Of a stretch of 64,000 nt of DNA, positions 12,143 to 20,926 are shown one piece after another. The stretch is from Magnetovibrio blakemorei (lineage in GTDB: Bacteria; Pseudomonadota; Alphaproteobacteria; Rhodospirillales; Magnetovibrionaceae). Below the pieces are notes generated by a model. It was not told where the DNA came from and did not search any database. It worked only from the letters and a program-made list of their open reading frames with translations. The stretch is from positions 62,001-126,000 of the forward strand of contig NZ_MCGG01000017.1 of assembly GCF_001746755.1 (NCBI RefSeq), in the 5' to 3' direction. Each line of letters begins with the position of its first letter. Position 1 is the stretch's first letter. The position numbers and the translations under genes are program-made.

Positions 12143-12775
12143 TTACGCGCCCTTTTCTTTGCTTGGCTCGGCTTTGTTCTGCTCGGCCTTTTCATCGCCC
12201 GGCAACAGATCGGGCTGACCTTCCCAGGGGCTCAAAAAATCGAAGGTGCGGAATTCTTGGGTCAGTTTGACCGGTTCATACACCACGCGTTTCTTTTCAT
12301 CGTCGTAGCGCATTTCCACAAAGCCCGTCAGAGGGAAGTCTTTGCGCAGGGGATGGCCTTCAAAACCGTAATCCGTCAGCAACCGGCGCAGATCAAGATT
12401 GCCGACAAACGGCACACCGAACATGTCCCAGCATTCGCGCTCGAACCAGCCCGCGGTGGAAAACACCGAAGTCACGCTCGGCACCGGTTCGCCCGAGGTG
12501 CGAACTTTGACGCGGATGCGGCGGTTCAAGGTCATGCTCAACAGGTTGTAGACCACGTCAAAGCGCTCTTCGCGCTCGGGGTAATCGACGCCGCACAGAT
12601 CGATCAGTTGCTTAAACTGGCAATTGACGTTGTCGCGCAAATAGGTGAGCACGCGCTCAATATCGTCACGCTTCACTTCAATGGCCAGCTCACCTTTGCG
12701 GATGGAGGTGTCCAACACGGACGCCCCCATAGCCGAAGTGACGATCTCTTTAAGTTCTTCGAGGGCTGGATCCAT
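12143..12775 (-). CDS. nuoC: NADH-quinone oxidoreductase subunit C
   Basis: 30-kDa-type peripheral subunit of complex I, 210 residues from the chosen start at 12775 ([10 protein letters not shown]). The frame is open upstream to 12937, but that extension would overlap nuoB and has no family similarity; a GGGAG site precedes 12775 by about 11 bases. The family signature [20 protein letters not shown] lies near residue 118. The tail is rich in Lys and Glu. Confidence 0.94.
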   Translation of the reverse strand: MDPALEELKEIVTSAMGASVLDTSIRKGELAIEVKRDDIERVLTYLRDNVNCQFKQLIDLCGVDYPEREERFDVVYNLLSMTLNRRIRVKVRTSGEPVPSVTSVFSTAGWFERECWDMFGVPFVGNLDLRRLLTDYGFEGHPLRKDFPLTGFVEMRYDDEKKRVVYEPVKLTQEFRTFDFLSPWEGQPDLLPGDEKAEQNKAEPSKEKGA

Positions 12776-12852
12776 AGGTCCAAAAACTCCCAGTTTCTTA
12801 ATCTGTGCGCGTCTCTCACATGTGTCGAAAGACGATGATGAAACAGTTTGGC

Positions 12853-13416
12853 TTAGCGAAACAGCGTGCCGGTCCGTCTGATTTTCTTTTGCAGTTGCAA
12901 GATGCCGTACAACAACGCTTCCGCCGTCGGCGGGCACCCCGGCACGTAAATGTCGACCGGAACCACCCGGTCACAGCCGCGCACCACCGCATAGGAATAG
13001 TGATAATACCCGCCACCGTTGGCGCACGAGCCCATGGAGATCACCCACCGGGGTTCTGCCATTTGGTCGTAAACTTTACGAAAGGCCGGAGCCATTTTGT
13101 TGGTCAGCGTGCCCGCAACGATGATCACGTCCGATTGACGCGGGCTGGGACGCGGCACCACGCCGAATCGATCCAAGTCATAGCGGCTCATATACGCATG
13201 GATCATTTCCACCGCACAGCACGCCAAACCGAACGTCATCGGCCACATGGAACCGGTGCGCGCCCAGTTGACCACCTTGTCAACATTGGCGACGACAAAG
13301 CCGCGTTCGTTCAGCTCGTCTTCAACCTGGGACAGCAAGGCATCTTGATCTGAGCCGTTCAGTTGAGGGGGGCTCAAGGGCTGAAGCTCATTGCCGGGCT
13401 TGGTCTCTACTCCCAT
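12853..13416 (-). CDS. nuoB: NADH-quinone oxidoreductase subunit B
   Basis: Subunit carrying cluster N2, the last iron-sulfur centre before quinone, 187 residues. The ligands are visible in LACCAVEM (two adjacent Cys), [10 protein letters not shown] and [11 protein letters not shown]. The start at 13416 is preferred over 13437 because an AAGGGAG site lies 7 bases before it. It overlaps the end of nuoA by 10 bases. A 77-bp gap separates it from nuoC. Confidence 0.96.
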   Translation of the reverse strand: MGVETKPGNELQPLSPPQLNGSDQDALLSQVEDELNERGFVVANVDKVVNWARTGSMWPMTFGLACCAVEMIHAYMSRYDLDRFGVVPRPSPRQSDVIIVAGTLTNKMAPAFRKVYDQMAEPRWVISMGSCANGGGYYHYSYAVVRGCDRVVPVDIYVPGCPPTAEALLYGILQLQKKIRRTGTLFR

Positions 13417-13775
13417 TCCAGAGCTCCCTTCTTCCATTCATACACAAAGCCAATGGTCAGCACGGCCAAGAAGATCATCATCGACCAAAACCCAAACAGG
13501 CCCAACGCGCCCAAATTTGCCGCCCACGGGAACAAGAATGCGACTTCCAAATCGAAGATGATGAACAAAATGGCGACCAGATAGAATCGCACATCGAATT
13601 TGATGCGAGCGTCTTCAAACGCTTCGAATCCGCATTCGTAGGCCGAATCCTTTTCCGGGTCCGGTTTTTGGCGTCCAATGATCCAGCTCGCGGCGATCAT
13701 AAAGACCGCCATAACACCCGCAATGGCTATAAACACCAGAACCGGGAAATAATCAGATAAAAGCGCGTCGCTCAT
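13407..13775 (-). CDS. nuoA: NADH-quinone oxidoreductase subunit A
   Basis: First gene of the complex I operon. It encodes a 122-residue protein with three membrane helices (about 9-31, 64-84, 90-110). The loop with [12 protein letters not shown] near residue 45 and [20 protein letters not shown] near 64 are the family signatures. No other gene precedes it in the operon; the promoter should lie in the 556-bp space upstream. Confidence 0.97.
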   Translation of the reverse strand: MSDALLSDYFPVLVFIAIAGVMAVFMIAASWIIGRQKPDPEKDSAYECGFEAFEDARIKFDVRFYLVAILFIIFDLEVAFLFPWAANLGALGLFGFWSMMIFLAVLTIGFVYEWKKGALEWE

Positions 13776-14331
13776 GCTGAGGCTCCCATCGGGGATCCCT
13801 AAGAACCGGGCATCTCACTTGTTTTAAGCCACAGCAAAGCATCCGGCGTTGCACATGCGCTGCCGAAGTTTGCTCAAAGCACAAGAAAGACATCTCAGTC
13901 ATAGGATTAAAGGAACTCCCCAGGTCGTTCCGTTGAAAATCGTTGTAAAGTCCCGATGCAAACGTTTGTTTTTGCGTCATTCGTAAGCATCAACACCTCC
14001 CCAAGAGGCGCGCATCCGTTATAGGACATTTCCTCAGAAGCACCTATCCCCAATTGGGTAGGGCCAGCCTACCCCGTTTTCCCGCCCGTTCAAGTCAAGA
14101 ATGACGGTTTCTTCATTTTTTTTGTGCACCGCAACAACACACCACCCGCACACGCTGAAATACGCAAAAGAGCATCCCGCTTGGGTCGCATTTTGAACTG
14201 TGCTGTGCGCAACACATAACCGCAGCGACCACCGCAGCAACCTACGTCACCGCAACTGCAATGTCACGAGCTCCCATGGGCTGAAAGCAAAAAAAACCAA
14301 GACAGACGGTGTGGGGCCGTTCAAATAGTGT
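13776..14331. other. Intergenic region between the Fic gene and nuoA
   Basis: About 556 bases without a convincing gene. A minus-strand frame at 13753-13980 overlaps the nuoA start and shows no family features. The region must carry the nuo promoter and leader. A TTGACT hexamer reading on the minus strand lies near 14093-14098, but no good -10 follows at the right distance. No clear terminator for the Fic gene is visible, so read-through into nuo cannot be excluded. Confidence 0.5.
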
Positions 14332-14964
14332 TCAAGGTGTGAGTTTTCCACCGTTGGCCGTTTCAACAACGGAGAGCAACTGAGTGGCGAGCATGCCTTT
14401 CAGCATATTTTCCATCTCATCAAAATTAAACAGCCCCTGTTGAGAGAGAGCCTTATCAGCAGCCTCTAACGCCTGAAAATAATGTGCCCTGTTCGCTTCA
14501 ATTTGCTGAGGAATTGTTGGAGAGCCTGGCAATATGCTCCGCAATTTTACGCATAATATGATATAAGATAACATCCTTGAAGTTCTGCCGTTTCCATCAC
14601 TGAAAGGATGAATCCAATTGAGTCTCCACATGATGAAGCTTGATAAATAGAACGGGGACTGTTCATGCCACTCGCTGTTCACAAAGTCACACAACTCCGT
14701 CACCAGGTTTGGAACGAGGTGTGCTTCTGGGGGAGTGTGCTGACTTTTTGAAATTTTAACAGGTGATTTCCGCCATTCGCCCGGAAAATCTTCAATACCA
14801 TCTACAGCAATTCTCTGCAGGTCTTGTATTAAACTATTCCGCAACGCAAAAGGGCGTTCAGGCTCAAGAAAATACTGGATTGCCTCTTGAGCAAAATCAT
14901 ACTGCCTCAGACCATTATCGATCTCGAGCTGGCGCTTTTCCTCGTCAGAAAGATTTATGGACAA
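14332..14964 (-). CDS. Fic-domain protein, probable AMP transferase toxin
   Basis: Fic enzymes usually transfer AMP from ATP to hydroxyl groups of target proteins. The 210-residue protein has a complete active-site loop, HPFSDGNGRTSR at 119-130, with the catalytic His, the acidic metal ligand and the phosphate-binding Asn/Arg. The target-docking flap region (GEWRKSPVKI and HTPPEAHLVP) is present near residues 62-86. No obvious inhibitory S/T-x3-E-G/N helix lies within the protein itself, which suggests control in trans by the small gene 21 bp upstream. Base composition is more AT-rich than the neighbouring nuo and gmhA genes, hinting at acquisition by transfer. The target is unknown. Confidence 0.88.
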   Translation of the reverse strand: MSINLSDEEKRQLEIDNGLRQYDFAQEAIQYFLEPERPFALRNSLIQDLQRIAVDGIEDFPGEWRKSPVKISKSQHTPPEAHLVPNLVTELCDFVNSEWHEQSPFYLSSFIMWRLNWIHPFSDGNGRTSRMLSYIILCVKLRSILPGSPTIPQQIEANRAHYFQALEAADKALSQQGLFNFDEMENMLKGMLATQLLSVVETANGGKLTP

Positions 14965-14985
14965 TACAAACTCAATTCAAAAAGG

Positions 14986-15183
14986 TTACTCGTGGAGCAA
15001 AACTTTGGCGCGCTCATCCACCATTTCACGTGTTATTGAACGTGTCTCATCTTCGATCGCAACGTTCCCATAAACAAAACTCCTGCGCTGCTCTTCTTTT
15101 TGTTCGTCACTCATCTTGATGGTACGAGCGAGTTCAATAAGCTGCGACACGCTGGGATATTGTTGTTGTTGTTTTTGTTCCAT
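14986..15183 (-). CDS. Small antitoxin-like partner of the Fic protein
   Basis: A 65-residue protein encoded directly before the Fic gene on the same strand. After a Gln-rich start (MEQKQQQQYP) it has a helix-forming segment and then RRSFVYGNVAIEDETRSI (residues 33-50). The NVAIED part resembles the inhibitory motif S/T-x3-E-G/N of Fic antitoxins, with Asn and Asp at the first and last positions. By analogy with VbhA/VbhT and FicA/FicT it probably holds the Fic protein inactive by blocking ATP binding; this is inference from position and the weak motif. Confidence 0.7.
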   Translation of the reverse strand: MEQKQQQQYPSVSQLIELARTIKMSDEQKEEQRRSFVYGNVAIEDETRSITREMVDERAKVLLHE

Positions 15184-15390
15184 GGCTCAAGCTCCCACTC
15201 AAAAGATTCTGTGAATTTATAATGCCCCAATTCGGGAAAGAACAGAAGTCCATCAATCATAAACGAGACTAAAGATTCTCATCGACGTATTAACAAGTCG
15301 TATTCATGCAAAGCTTTTTCAAATCACAAAACATTTACACAATTGTAACCCTAAACCAAACCTGACCAAATTGCGTCATATTCCAAAAAC

Positions 15391-15426
15391 AAAAAACCGC
15401 AACCTGTTAGGGTCGCGGTTTTTTTT
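15391..15426 (-). terminator. Hairpin terminator after tRNA-Asp
   Basis: Inverted repeat AACCGCAACC/GGTCGCGGTT with one mismatch and a six-base loop, flanked by A and T runs on both sides. On the minus strand it ends the tRNA-Asp transcript about 11 bases after the CCA. The flanking runs make it potentially bidirectional. Confidence 0.85.
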
Positions 15427-15436
15427 GTAAGGCGAA

Positions 15437-15513
<77 letters not shown>

Positions 15514-15734
15514 TTCGCCGTTCTTGCCCTCCGACCATGAAGTCGCTTCACCGCCTGAGGACGCGTCTATGTAATGCAGCCCCATGCGGGCGTCAAGCTT
15601 TGTACCGAGCCTTTTGTGAAAAAAATTTGACGCCGGGCGCTCCCCCGCTGTTTCCATCCCTTTTCGTTCATTTTCAGCACCCTTGCAAAGCACCATCCAA
15701 GCGGGCAATGTCATGTGCAGACGTCCAAAACCAT

Positions 15735-16382
15735 ATGGAAAGCACCGTGAGCTCAGACAAAACATCAGACCTAACCTCGCAAATACCAGACCTAACCGCG
15801 CAAATGATCGACCGCGCGCAAGCTGTGTTCACCGAATCGAGTGACCTTAAGGCCCGCATCGCCATCAGTGATGCGCCTCAAATCTTGGCGCGAATGGCAA
15901 AAACAGCCGCCGCCAGCATCCAAAATGGCGGCAAAGTGATGTTTTGCGGCAATGGCGGATCGGCGGCAGATGCCCAACACATCGCGGCGGAATTGCTGGT
16001 GCGTCTGCGCTCTGATCGCGAACGCGGCACTTTGCCCGCGTTGACGTTGACCCAAGACAGTTCCACCCTCACCGCCTGCGCCAACGATTACGGCTTTGAT
16101 TATATCTTTGAACGCCCTCTGCGCGCGCTGGGCAAGTCGGGCGACATTTTGGTGGGAATCACCACATCGGGAAATTCGGCCAACGTATTGCTGGCTATGC
16201 AAGCGGCCAAAGACAAAGGAATCACCGTGTTTGGCTTCCTCGGCGGCGATGGTGGCAATGCCGCCCCGCTGTGCGATGAAGCCTTCATCGTGCCCGCTCA
16301 GGACACCGGACGCATCCAAGAATCACACATCACCGCAGGCCACATTTTGGTCGAATTGATTGAAGACGCGCTCAACGCCTGA
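15735..16382 (+). CDS. gmhA: Phosphoheptose isomerase (D-sedoheptulose 7-phosphate isomerase)
   Basis: Converts sedoheptulose 7-phosphate to D-glycero-manno-heptose 7-phosphate, the first step of heptose synthesis for lipopolysaccharide. SIS-domain protein of 215 residues from 15735. Sugar-phosphate binding motifs FCGNGGSAADAQHIAAEL near residue 73 and TTSGNSANV near 138 are present, and ESHITAGHILVELIE near the end carries the catalytic His region. The start is uncertain: the frame is open back to 15537, but that would overlap the tRNA-Asp upstream region, and ATG 15708 is an alternative; no strong ribosome binding site precedes any of them. Confidence 0.9.
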   Translation: MESTVSSDKTSDLTSQIPDLTAQMIDRAQAVFTESSDLKARIAISDAPQILARMAKTAAASIQNGGKVMFCGNGGSAADAQHIAAELLVRLRSDRERGTLPALTLTQDSSTLTACANDYGFDYIFERPLRALGKSGDILVGITTSGNSANVLLAMQAAKDKGITVFGFLGGDGGNAAPLCDEAFIVPAQDTGRIQESHITAGHILVELIEDALNA

Positions 16383-16410
16383 ACCGTCAGAACTGTCAGA
16401 ACCGGGCCGA

Positions 16411-17676
16411 TTATTGCATTTCAAAGTGTTGTCGAACGCATTCTTCCAACAGTTTACGAGCGTGAGATTCTGAGCTGTTTTCCAAGCGTTGTGAGATATC
16501 GACAGCCAACTTGCGAAACACCGCCATGACGGCAGCGTCAAAATGGCTTCCGGTATCCTTTTCCAAGATGTCCATAACCTTTTCAAACGCCATGGGCTGT
16601 TTGTAAGGGCGCTTGGAAGACAGCGCATCAAAGACATCAGCCACCGCGAAGATCCGTGCCGCCAGCGGAATGGCTTCGCCCTTCAACTGGCGCGGATAGC
16701 CGCTGCCATCCCATTTTTCGTGATGCGCCGCAACCACCGCATTGGCGTCATCCAGCCACCCCATGCCGGTCACAATCTCCTCTCCCAACGCGACGTGGGT
16801 ACGCATAATGGTGAACTCTTCTTCGTCCAGTTTGCCCGGTTTGAGCAAAATGGCATCGGGAATGCCGATTTTTCCAACATCATGAAGGAAGCTGCCGGCG
16901 ATCAGGGCCTGCATCGCGTGCCCCGTCAGCCCCATTTCTTCGGCGATGCGCGCCGAAATCCAGGCAACCCGGTAGTTGTGTTCCCCGGTATCGGAATCGC
17001 GCTTGGCAATGGCCCGGCCCAAGGATTCCATCATCGAAATATGAGAATCGAGCACTTCGCGGGCTTTACGTTCGTTATCCGTCGAAAGGTGCACGACCAC
17101 GGGATAAATCGCGGCACCGCACAGCAATGAGGCCAGACACGCCATCAACGCGACTGTCAGGGCATCGGCAAAGATTGCTTCCTGCTGCCATTTGGGCACC
17201 ACACGGACACCTTCGAAGTATCCCGTTATGGGGCCACTGACATCACCCGTCTTTTCCCGCAGGGGAATAAAGACCCGCAACACCCACACGTCACCTGCCA
17301 GCTTAAGGCTCTCGTAAGACGTCGCCCGGTAATCGGGTTTGCCATGCCCCGTCAGAGACGGCTCAATGGCCTCCCCCTCTGCGGTCATGGATTCGGCCAG
17401 TTTAGCGCCGTTTTCATCGTAAATTTCGGCGATATCAAACAACCCGCCGACGATGGTGTTGGCCGCAACTTTGGCACGACCAACCGCGTCCGCTCCCCCC
17501 AGCTTGATCGCATGGTGATGGTGGAGCAAGCGACCCGATTCTTCCATGGCCAGCGACACGATGCCTTCTTCTGCATTTTCTCTGGCGACATACCAGGCAA
17601 TCGGACTGCTGATAGAGGCGAGCAGCGTACTGACGCCGGCAATGAGAATGGCTGTGCGCTTTTTAAAGGGATTCAC
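16411..17676 (-). CDS. Membrane-anchored HD-GYP cyclic-di-GMP phosphodiesterase
   Basis: Likely degrades cyclic-di-GMP in response to a periplasmic or membrane signal. The 421-residue protein has an N-terminal membrane helix (about 8-29), a roughly 140-residue periplasmic sensor domain, a second helix (about 172-196) and a cytoplasmic HD-GYP domain. The HD pair is at 265-266 (HDVGKIGIPDAIL), followed by a conserved His (MRTHVALGEE), AAHHEKWDGSGYP at 317-328 and the downstream AVADVFDALSSKRPYK. All metal-ligand positions appear intact. It stands alone, convergent with gmhA. Confidence 0.92.
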   Translation of the reverse strand: MNPFKKRTAILIAGVSTLLASISSPIAWYVARENAEEGIVSLAMEESGRLLHHHHAIKLGGADAVGRAKVAANTIVGGLFDIAEIYDENGAKLAESMTAEGEAIEPSLTGHGKPDYRATSYESLKLAGDVWVLRVFIPLREKTGDVSGPITGYFEGVRVVPKWQQEAIFADALTVALMACLASLLCGAAIYPVVVHLSTDNERKAREVLDSHISMMESLGRAIAKRDSDTGEHNYRVAWISARIAEEMGLTGHAMQALIAGSFLHDVGKIGIPDAILLKPGKLDEEEFTIMRTHVALGEEIVTGMGWLDDANAVVAAHHEKWDGSGYPRQLKGEAIPLAARIFAVADVFDALSSKRPYKQPMAFEKVMDILEKDTGSHFDAAVMAVFRKLAVDISQRLENSSESHARKLLEECVRQHFEMQ

Positions 17677-17776
17677 GGGGAAAATCCGACCTAAATAAAA
17701 TCGTTCTTATATTGCAGGACACTAACTGAGGAAGACGAGGTTGTGAAGCGGATCAATGTCAGCGCGTAAAGGAGGC

Positions 17777-19246
17777 TCAACATTCCACCACATTCACCGC
17801 CAATCCGCCTTGTGAGGTTTCTTTGTACTTCGATTGCATATCCAGGCCAGTCTGTCGCATGGTTTCGATCACTTGATCTAAACTCACAAAATGCACTCCA
17901 TCGCCTTTCAAAGCCAACCGCGCGGCGTTGATGGCTTTGACCGCGCCCATGGCGTTGCGTTCGATGCACGGAATTTGCACCAGACCGCCAACGGGATCGC
18001 AGGTGAGGCCCAAGTTGTGTTCCATACCGATTTCAGCGGCGTTCTCAATCTGCGCGTTGGTGCCGCCCAGGGCCGCCGTCAGACCCGCCGCCGCCATGGA
18101 GCACGCCACGCCCACTTCGCCCTGACAGCCCACTTCCGCGCCCGAGATGGAGGCTCTGGTTTTATACAGCACGCCGATGGCCGCCGCGGTGAGCAAAAAG
18201 GTGCGCACACCGTCCACAGAATCGGGCGCCGCCCTGGGCGCGCGGGAGGCGCAAAAGCGTTCATAGTAGCGGATCACCGCCGGAATGATGCCTGCCGCAC
18301 CGTTGGTGGGGGCCGTCACCACCCGCCCGCCGGACGCATTTTCTTCATTCACCGCCAAGGCATATAAATTCACCCAATCCATGATGGTCAGCGGGTCGCG
18401 CAGGCCGATCTCGGAATTCGCGTTCAGCTCATCAAACAGCTTTTTCGCCCGCCTGGGCACCTTTAAGCCCCCCGGCAAAATGCCTTCTGCGCGAAGCCCG
18501 TGTTCGATGCACGCATTCATCACCGCGTGAATGCGGTCCAAGAAGGCCAAGGTTTCGCCCTCTTCGCGCCACGCGGTTTCGTTGATCAGCATGATTTCGG
18601 CAATGCTCAAATTTTCCACCTTACCGATGCTCAGCAGTTCGCTTGCGGAGGAAAACGGATAGCGAATGCGGATATTGTCGCCCGAGCTGTAGGTGTCGAT
18701 TTGCGCGTGACCCTCTTCCACGACGAATCCGCCACCGATGGAATAGAACGTGCGCATTTGCACATCGTGCCCATCTGCATCGATGGCCTCAAAGCGCATA
18801 GCGTTGGTATGACGGGCCAAAACCTCATCGCCCAAAAAAACAATGTCGCTTTCAGGATCGAAGGCAATGTCCGACACCCCGCCCAGGGTGAGAGACTTGC
18901 GCGCCGTTATGTCGTCCACGATGCTCACAACTTCGTCGACTTCGATGGCCCGCGGGCGCTTGCCCGACAGCCCCAGCAACAATGCCTTATCGGTGTGATG
19001 GCCGCGCCCGGTCAGCGCCAAAGACCCAAACAACGTCACCCGTATACGCCCGACACGCTCAAGATCGCCGTTTTCGCTGAGTTCGGTGACAAACCGATAC
19101 GCCGCGCGCATAGGCCCGACGGTATGAGAACTGGACGGCCCAATACCGATGGAAAACAAATCAACGACACTGAGGCTGGCTTCATTGACGCCCTCGTCGC
19201 CATCTGTGTTGTCACGGGTGGCGCTGTCGTCAATCGGGTTTGCCAT
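17777..19246 (-). CDS. sdaA: L-serine dehydratase (iron-sulfur type)
   Basis: Deaminates L-serine to pyruvate and ammonia with a [4Fe-4S] cluster. 489 residues from the start at 19246, chosen for an AGGGA site six bases upstream; the frame is open to 19312. The N-terminal beta domain begins [20 protein letters not shown] near residue 27. Cluster Cys candidates lie in [18 protein letters not shown] near 375, in CDPVGG near 421 and in IPCIERN near 431. It is the single-chain form joining the alpha and beta domains. Confidence 0.95.
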   Translation of the reverse strand: MANPIDDSATRDNTDGDEGVNEASLSVVDLFSIGIGPSSSHTVGPMRAAYRFVTELSENGDLERVGRIRVTLFGSLALTGRGHHTDKALLLGLSGKRPRAIEVDEVVSIVDDITARKSLTLGGVSDIAFDPESDIVFLGDEVLARHTNAMRFEAIDADGHDVQMRTFYSIGGGFVVEEGHAQIDTYSSGDNIRIRYPFSSASELLSIGKVENLSIAEIMLINETAWREEGETLAFLDRIHAVMNACIEHGLRAEGILPGGLKVPRRAKKLFDELNANSEIGLRDPLTIMDWVNLYALAVNEENASGGRVVTAPTNGAAGIIPAVIRYYERFCASRAPRAAPDSVDGVRTFLLTAAAIGVLYKTRASISGAEVGCQGEVGVACSMAAAGLTAALGGTNAQIENAAEIGMEHNLGLTCDPVGGLVQIPCIERNAMGAVKAINAARLALKGDGVHFVSLDQVIETMRQTGLDMQSKYKETSQGGLAVNVVEC

Positions 19247-19287
19247 AAAAGGTCCCTGAGAGGTTAATTTAATCCCTTGCGCTCGTC

Positions 19288-20019
19288 TTAAGCACACGGC
19301 AAGCGAATGCACGCAACCGTGCCGCCACTCATCGCATTTTCAATTTCAAACTTGCCCCCTAAAAGGGCAACCTTTTCACTGACCAATTGAATACCTTGGC
19401 CCCATCCCTTGCGACGAGAGTGCTCATATGATGTAGTGACGGAGCCACCCTTCATCAAGCTCATCAATATGGTTGTCGGAATCCCCGCACCGGTATCTTG
19501 AACAATCATGATCAGGCCATTGTTTTTGTAATCGCGCTCACCCTTTACAGTCACCATGCCGCCTTTGGGGGTAAACTTGATGGCATTGCTGAGAAGATTT
19601 GACAAAACTTCATACAGCACCACCGGGTCAGTGTGCAAAGTGGGGAAATCTTGGGCAATGGTGTAATTCAAGGTGATGCCATTATCCTTGGCATCGACCT
19701 CAAACGTGCGCAAAATTTCCGGACAAAAGGCACTAAAATCAACGTCTTCCTTTTGTATCGTCACGCGCCCAGTAATGGCTTCATCCAGCACCCGTTCGCA
19801 GATCATAAGCAAACGGCGCGTCGATGAATTGATCACGTCTGCATAATCGTAAACTTGCTCTTGCGACAAGGACTTCGGCAACGCGTCCTTTTTCATCATC
19901 GCAGAGAAACCCAACAAGGCATTCAGAGGTGTACGAATTTCGTGCGCAAATTCCCGAAGCAACGCCTTTTCTTTTTTGGCTTCGTTACTGTTTTTATTAT
20001 CAACCTCAACGTCCGTCAT
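19288..20019 (-). CDS. Small soluble histidine kinase without a sensor domain
   Basis: 243 residues made almost entirely of the two catalytic domains. The HisKA H-box FAHEIRTPLNALLGF lies near residue 25, followed by the N-box SNLLSNAIKFTPKGG near 138, G1 DTGAGIP near 174 and a divergent G2 segment GWGQGIQLVS near 205. No membrane segment, PAS or receiver domain is present and no response regulator is adjacent, so it is an orphan kinase whose input probably comes from a partner protein. The gene ends 41 bp before the sdaA start on the same strand. Confidence 0.9.
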   Translation of the reverse strand: MTDVEVDNKNSNEAKKEKALLREFAHEIRTPLNALLGFSAMMKKDALPKSLSQEQVYDYADVINSSTRRLLMICERVLDEAITGRVTIQKEDVDFSAFCPEILRTFEVDAKDNGITLNYTIAQDFPTLHTDPVVLYEVLSNLLSNAIKFTPKGGMVTVKGERDYKNNGLIMIVQDTGAGIPTTILMSLMKGGSVTTSYEHSRRKGWGQGIQLVSEKVALLGGKFEIENAMSGGTVACIRLPCA

Positions 20020-20147
20020 GATGCGCCCCGATCATTCAAATGCCCACACTCTATTTGAGGCCAGTTCAGGGTCAAAAGTCAATATTCAACATCCTCAGGG
20101 TGTATATAAGCATACAAATGAAAGCATAACTGATTGCGGATACACGC

Positions 20148-20180
20148 AAAAAAAGGCGACGCGGTCAGCGTCGCCTTTTT
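20148..20180 (-). terminator. Hairpin terminator after tRNA-Val
   Basis: Perfect 13-bp inverted repeat AAAAAGGCGACGC/GCGTCGCCTTTTT with a five-base loop, right after the tRNA on the minus strand. The A and T runs at each side mean it could also work in the other direction. Confidence 0.9.
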
Positions 20181-20184
20181 GAAT

Positions 20185-20260
20185 TGGTGGGCGGTGACGG
20201 GTTCGAACCGCCGACATTCTCGGTGTAAACGAGATGCTCTACCAGCTGAGCTAACCGCCC
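20185..20260 (-). tRNA. tRNA-Val (anticodon UAC)
   Basis: 76 nt with encoded CCA. Acceptor stem GGGCGGT pairs with ACCGCCC, the anticodon stem-loop is TCTCG-TTTACAC-CGAGA, and the T loop is GGTTCGAACC. It lies just downstream of hupB, as in other alphaproteobacteria. Confidence 0.97.
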
Positions 20261-20336
20261 TTAAGGTGGACCTTCATCTTGGAAACGCGTGGACAGTACT
20301 GCCCCGTTACCCGGAACTCAAGCCCAAATGCGAAAC

Positions 20337-20360
20337 GACCGTCCCCTTGTGGAGACGGTC
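20337..20360 (-). terminator. Possible terminator hairpin after hupB
   Basis: Inverted repeat GACCGTC/GACGGTC with inner pairs around a TTGT loop, 21 bases after the hupB stop. The following T run on the minus strand is short (GTTTCG), so it may be a weak terminator or an mRNA-end stabiliser. Confidence 0.55.
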
Positions 20361-20380
20361 GAAATCGCAAAGATGCTGTC

Positions 20381-20653
20381 TTAGTTGACGGCGTCTTTCA
20401 GAGCCTTACCAGCTTTAAATTTCGGCTGGTTGGAGGCTGGGATTTGAATGGATTCACCGGTGCGCGGGTTGCGACCGGTTGAGGCTGCGCGTTTTGCAAC
20501 GCTAAACGTGCCGAAACCGACCAAGCGGACTTCGTCACCGGACTTCAGAGAACCCGTAATAGCATCGAGTACGCCGTCAACAGCTTTGGTGGCGTCCGTT
20601 TTGGACAGGTCCGTGCTGGCAGCAACGGCAGCAATCAAATCATTCTTGTTCAA
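20381..20653 (-). CDS. hupB: DNA-binding protein HU
   Basis: Histone-like protein that bends and compacts DNA. Using the TTG codon at 20653 as start gives exactly 90 residues beginning (M)NKNDLIAAVA, the standard HU start and length; an AAGGGGG ribosome binding site lies about 7 bases upstream. The ATG at 20677 would add eight residues foreign to the family. The DNA-binding arm GRNPRTGESIQIPAS lies near residue 60. It follows lon, the classic arrangement. Confidence 0.96.
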   Translation of the reverse strand: MNKNDLIAAVAASTDLSKTDATKAVDGVLDAITGSLKSGDEVRLVGFGTFSVAKRAASTGRNPRTGESIQIPASNQPKFKAGKALKDAVN

Positions 20654-20729
20654 CTTAAGGCCCCCTTCATAAATCAAGGATTGGTACAGGTACGCGCCGT
20701 TTTGCAGCGCAGTGATTCGTTAATGGAGG

Positions 20730-20759
20730 ACTTTAGTGTCCAAACCCGAACCACGTCAA
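20730..20759 (-). promoter_or_regulatory. Candidate housekeeping promoter for hupB
   Basis: On the minus strand TTGACG (20754-20759) is followed after 18 bases by TAAAGT (20730-20735), about 80 bases before the TTG start. Spacing and hexamers fit a sigma-70-type promoter of alphaproteobacteria. Prediction by eye only. Confidence 0.45.
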
Positions 20760-20850
20760 TCAAACAAGTGGAGTTTTCCCCAGTTTTTTGCGGTTTTCAG
20801 GGCTTTTTAGGGCAAATGAACTAGATCGTTTTATAAATCTGACAAATATT

Positions 20851-20890
20851 AAAAAAAAACGACCCCGACGCGACAAAAGCTGCGACGGGG
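20851..20890 (-). terminator. Terminator after lon
   Basis: On the minus strand CCCCGTCGC pairs with GCGTCGGGG (one mismatch) across a short loop, followed by C and nine T residues. It lies 37 bases after the lon stop. Confidence 0.88.
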
Positions 20891-20926
20891 CCGTCTGTTT
20901 TAAGCGGACTTGATTCGCCCCCAAAA

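Noticed and set aside
13753-13980. 75-residue minus-strand frame before nuoA
   Set aside because: Overlaps the nuoA start in another frame, has no family pattern and no good ribosome binding site.
15537-15734. N-terminal extension of gmhA back to 15537
   Set aside because: The extension begins 23 bases from the tRNA-Asp gene in its promoter region and lacks similarity to the isomerase family.
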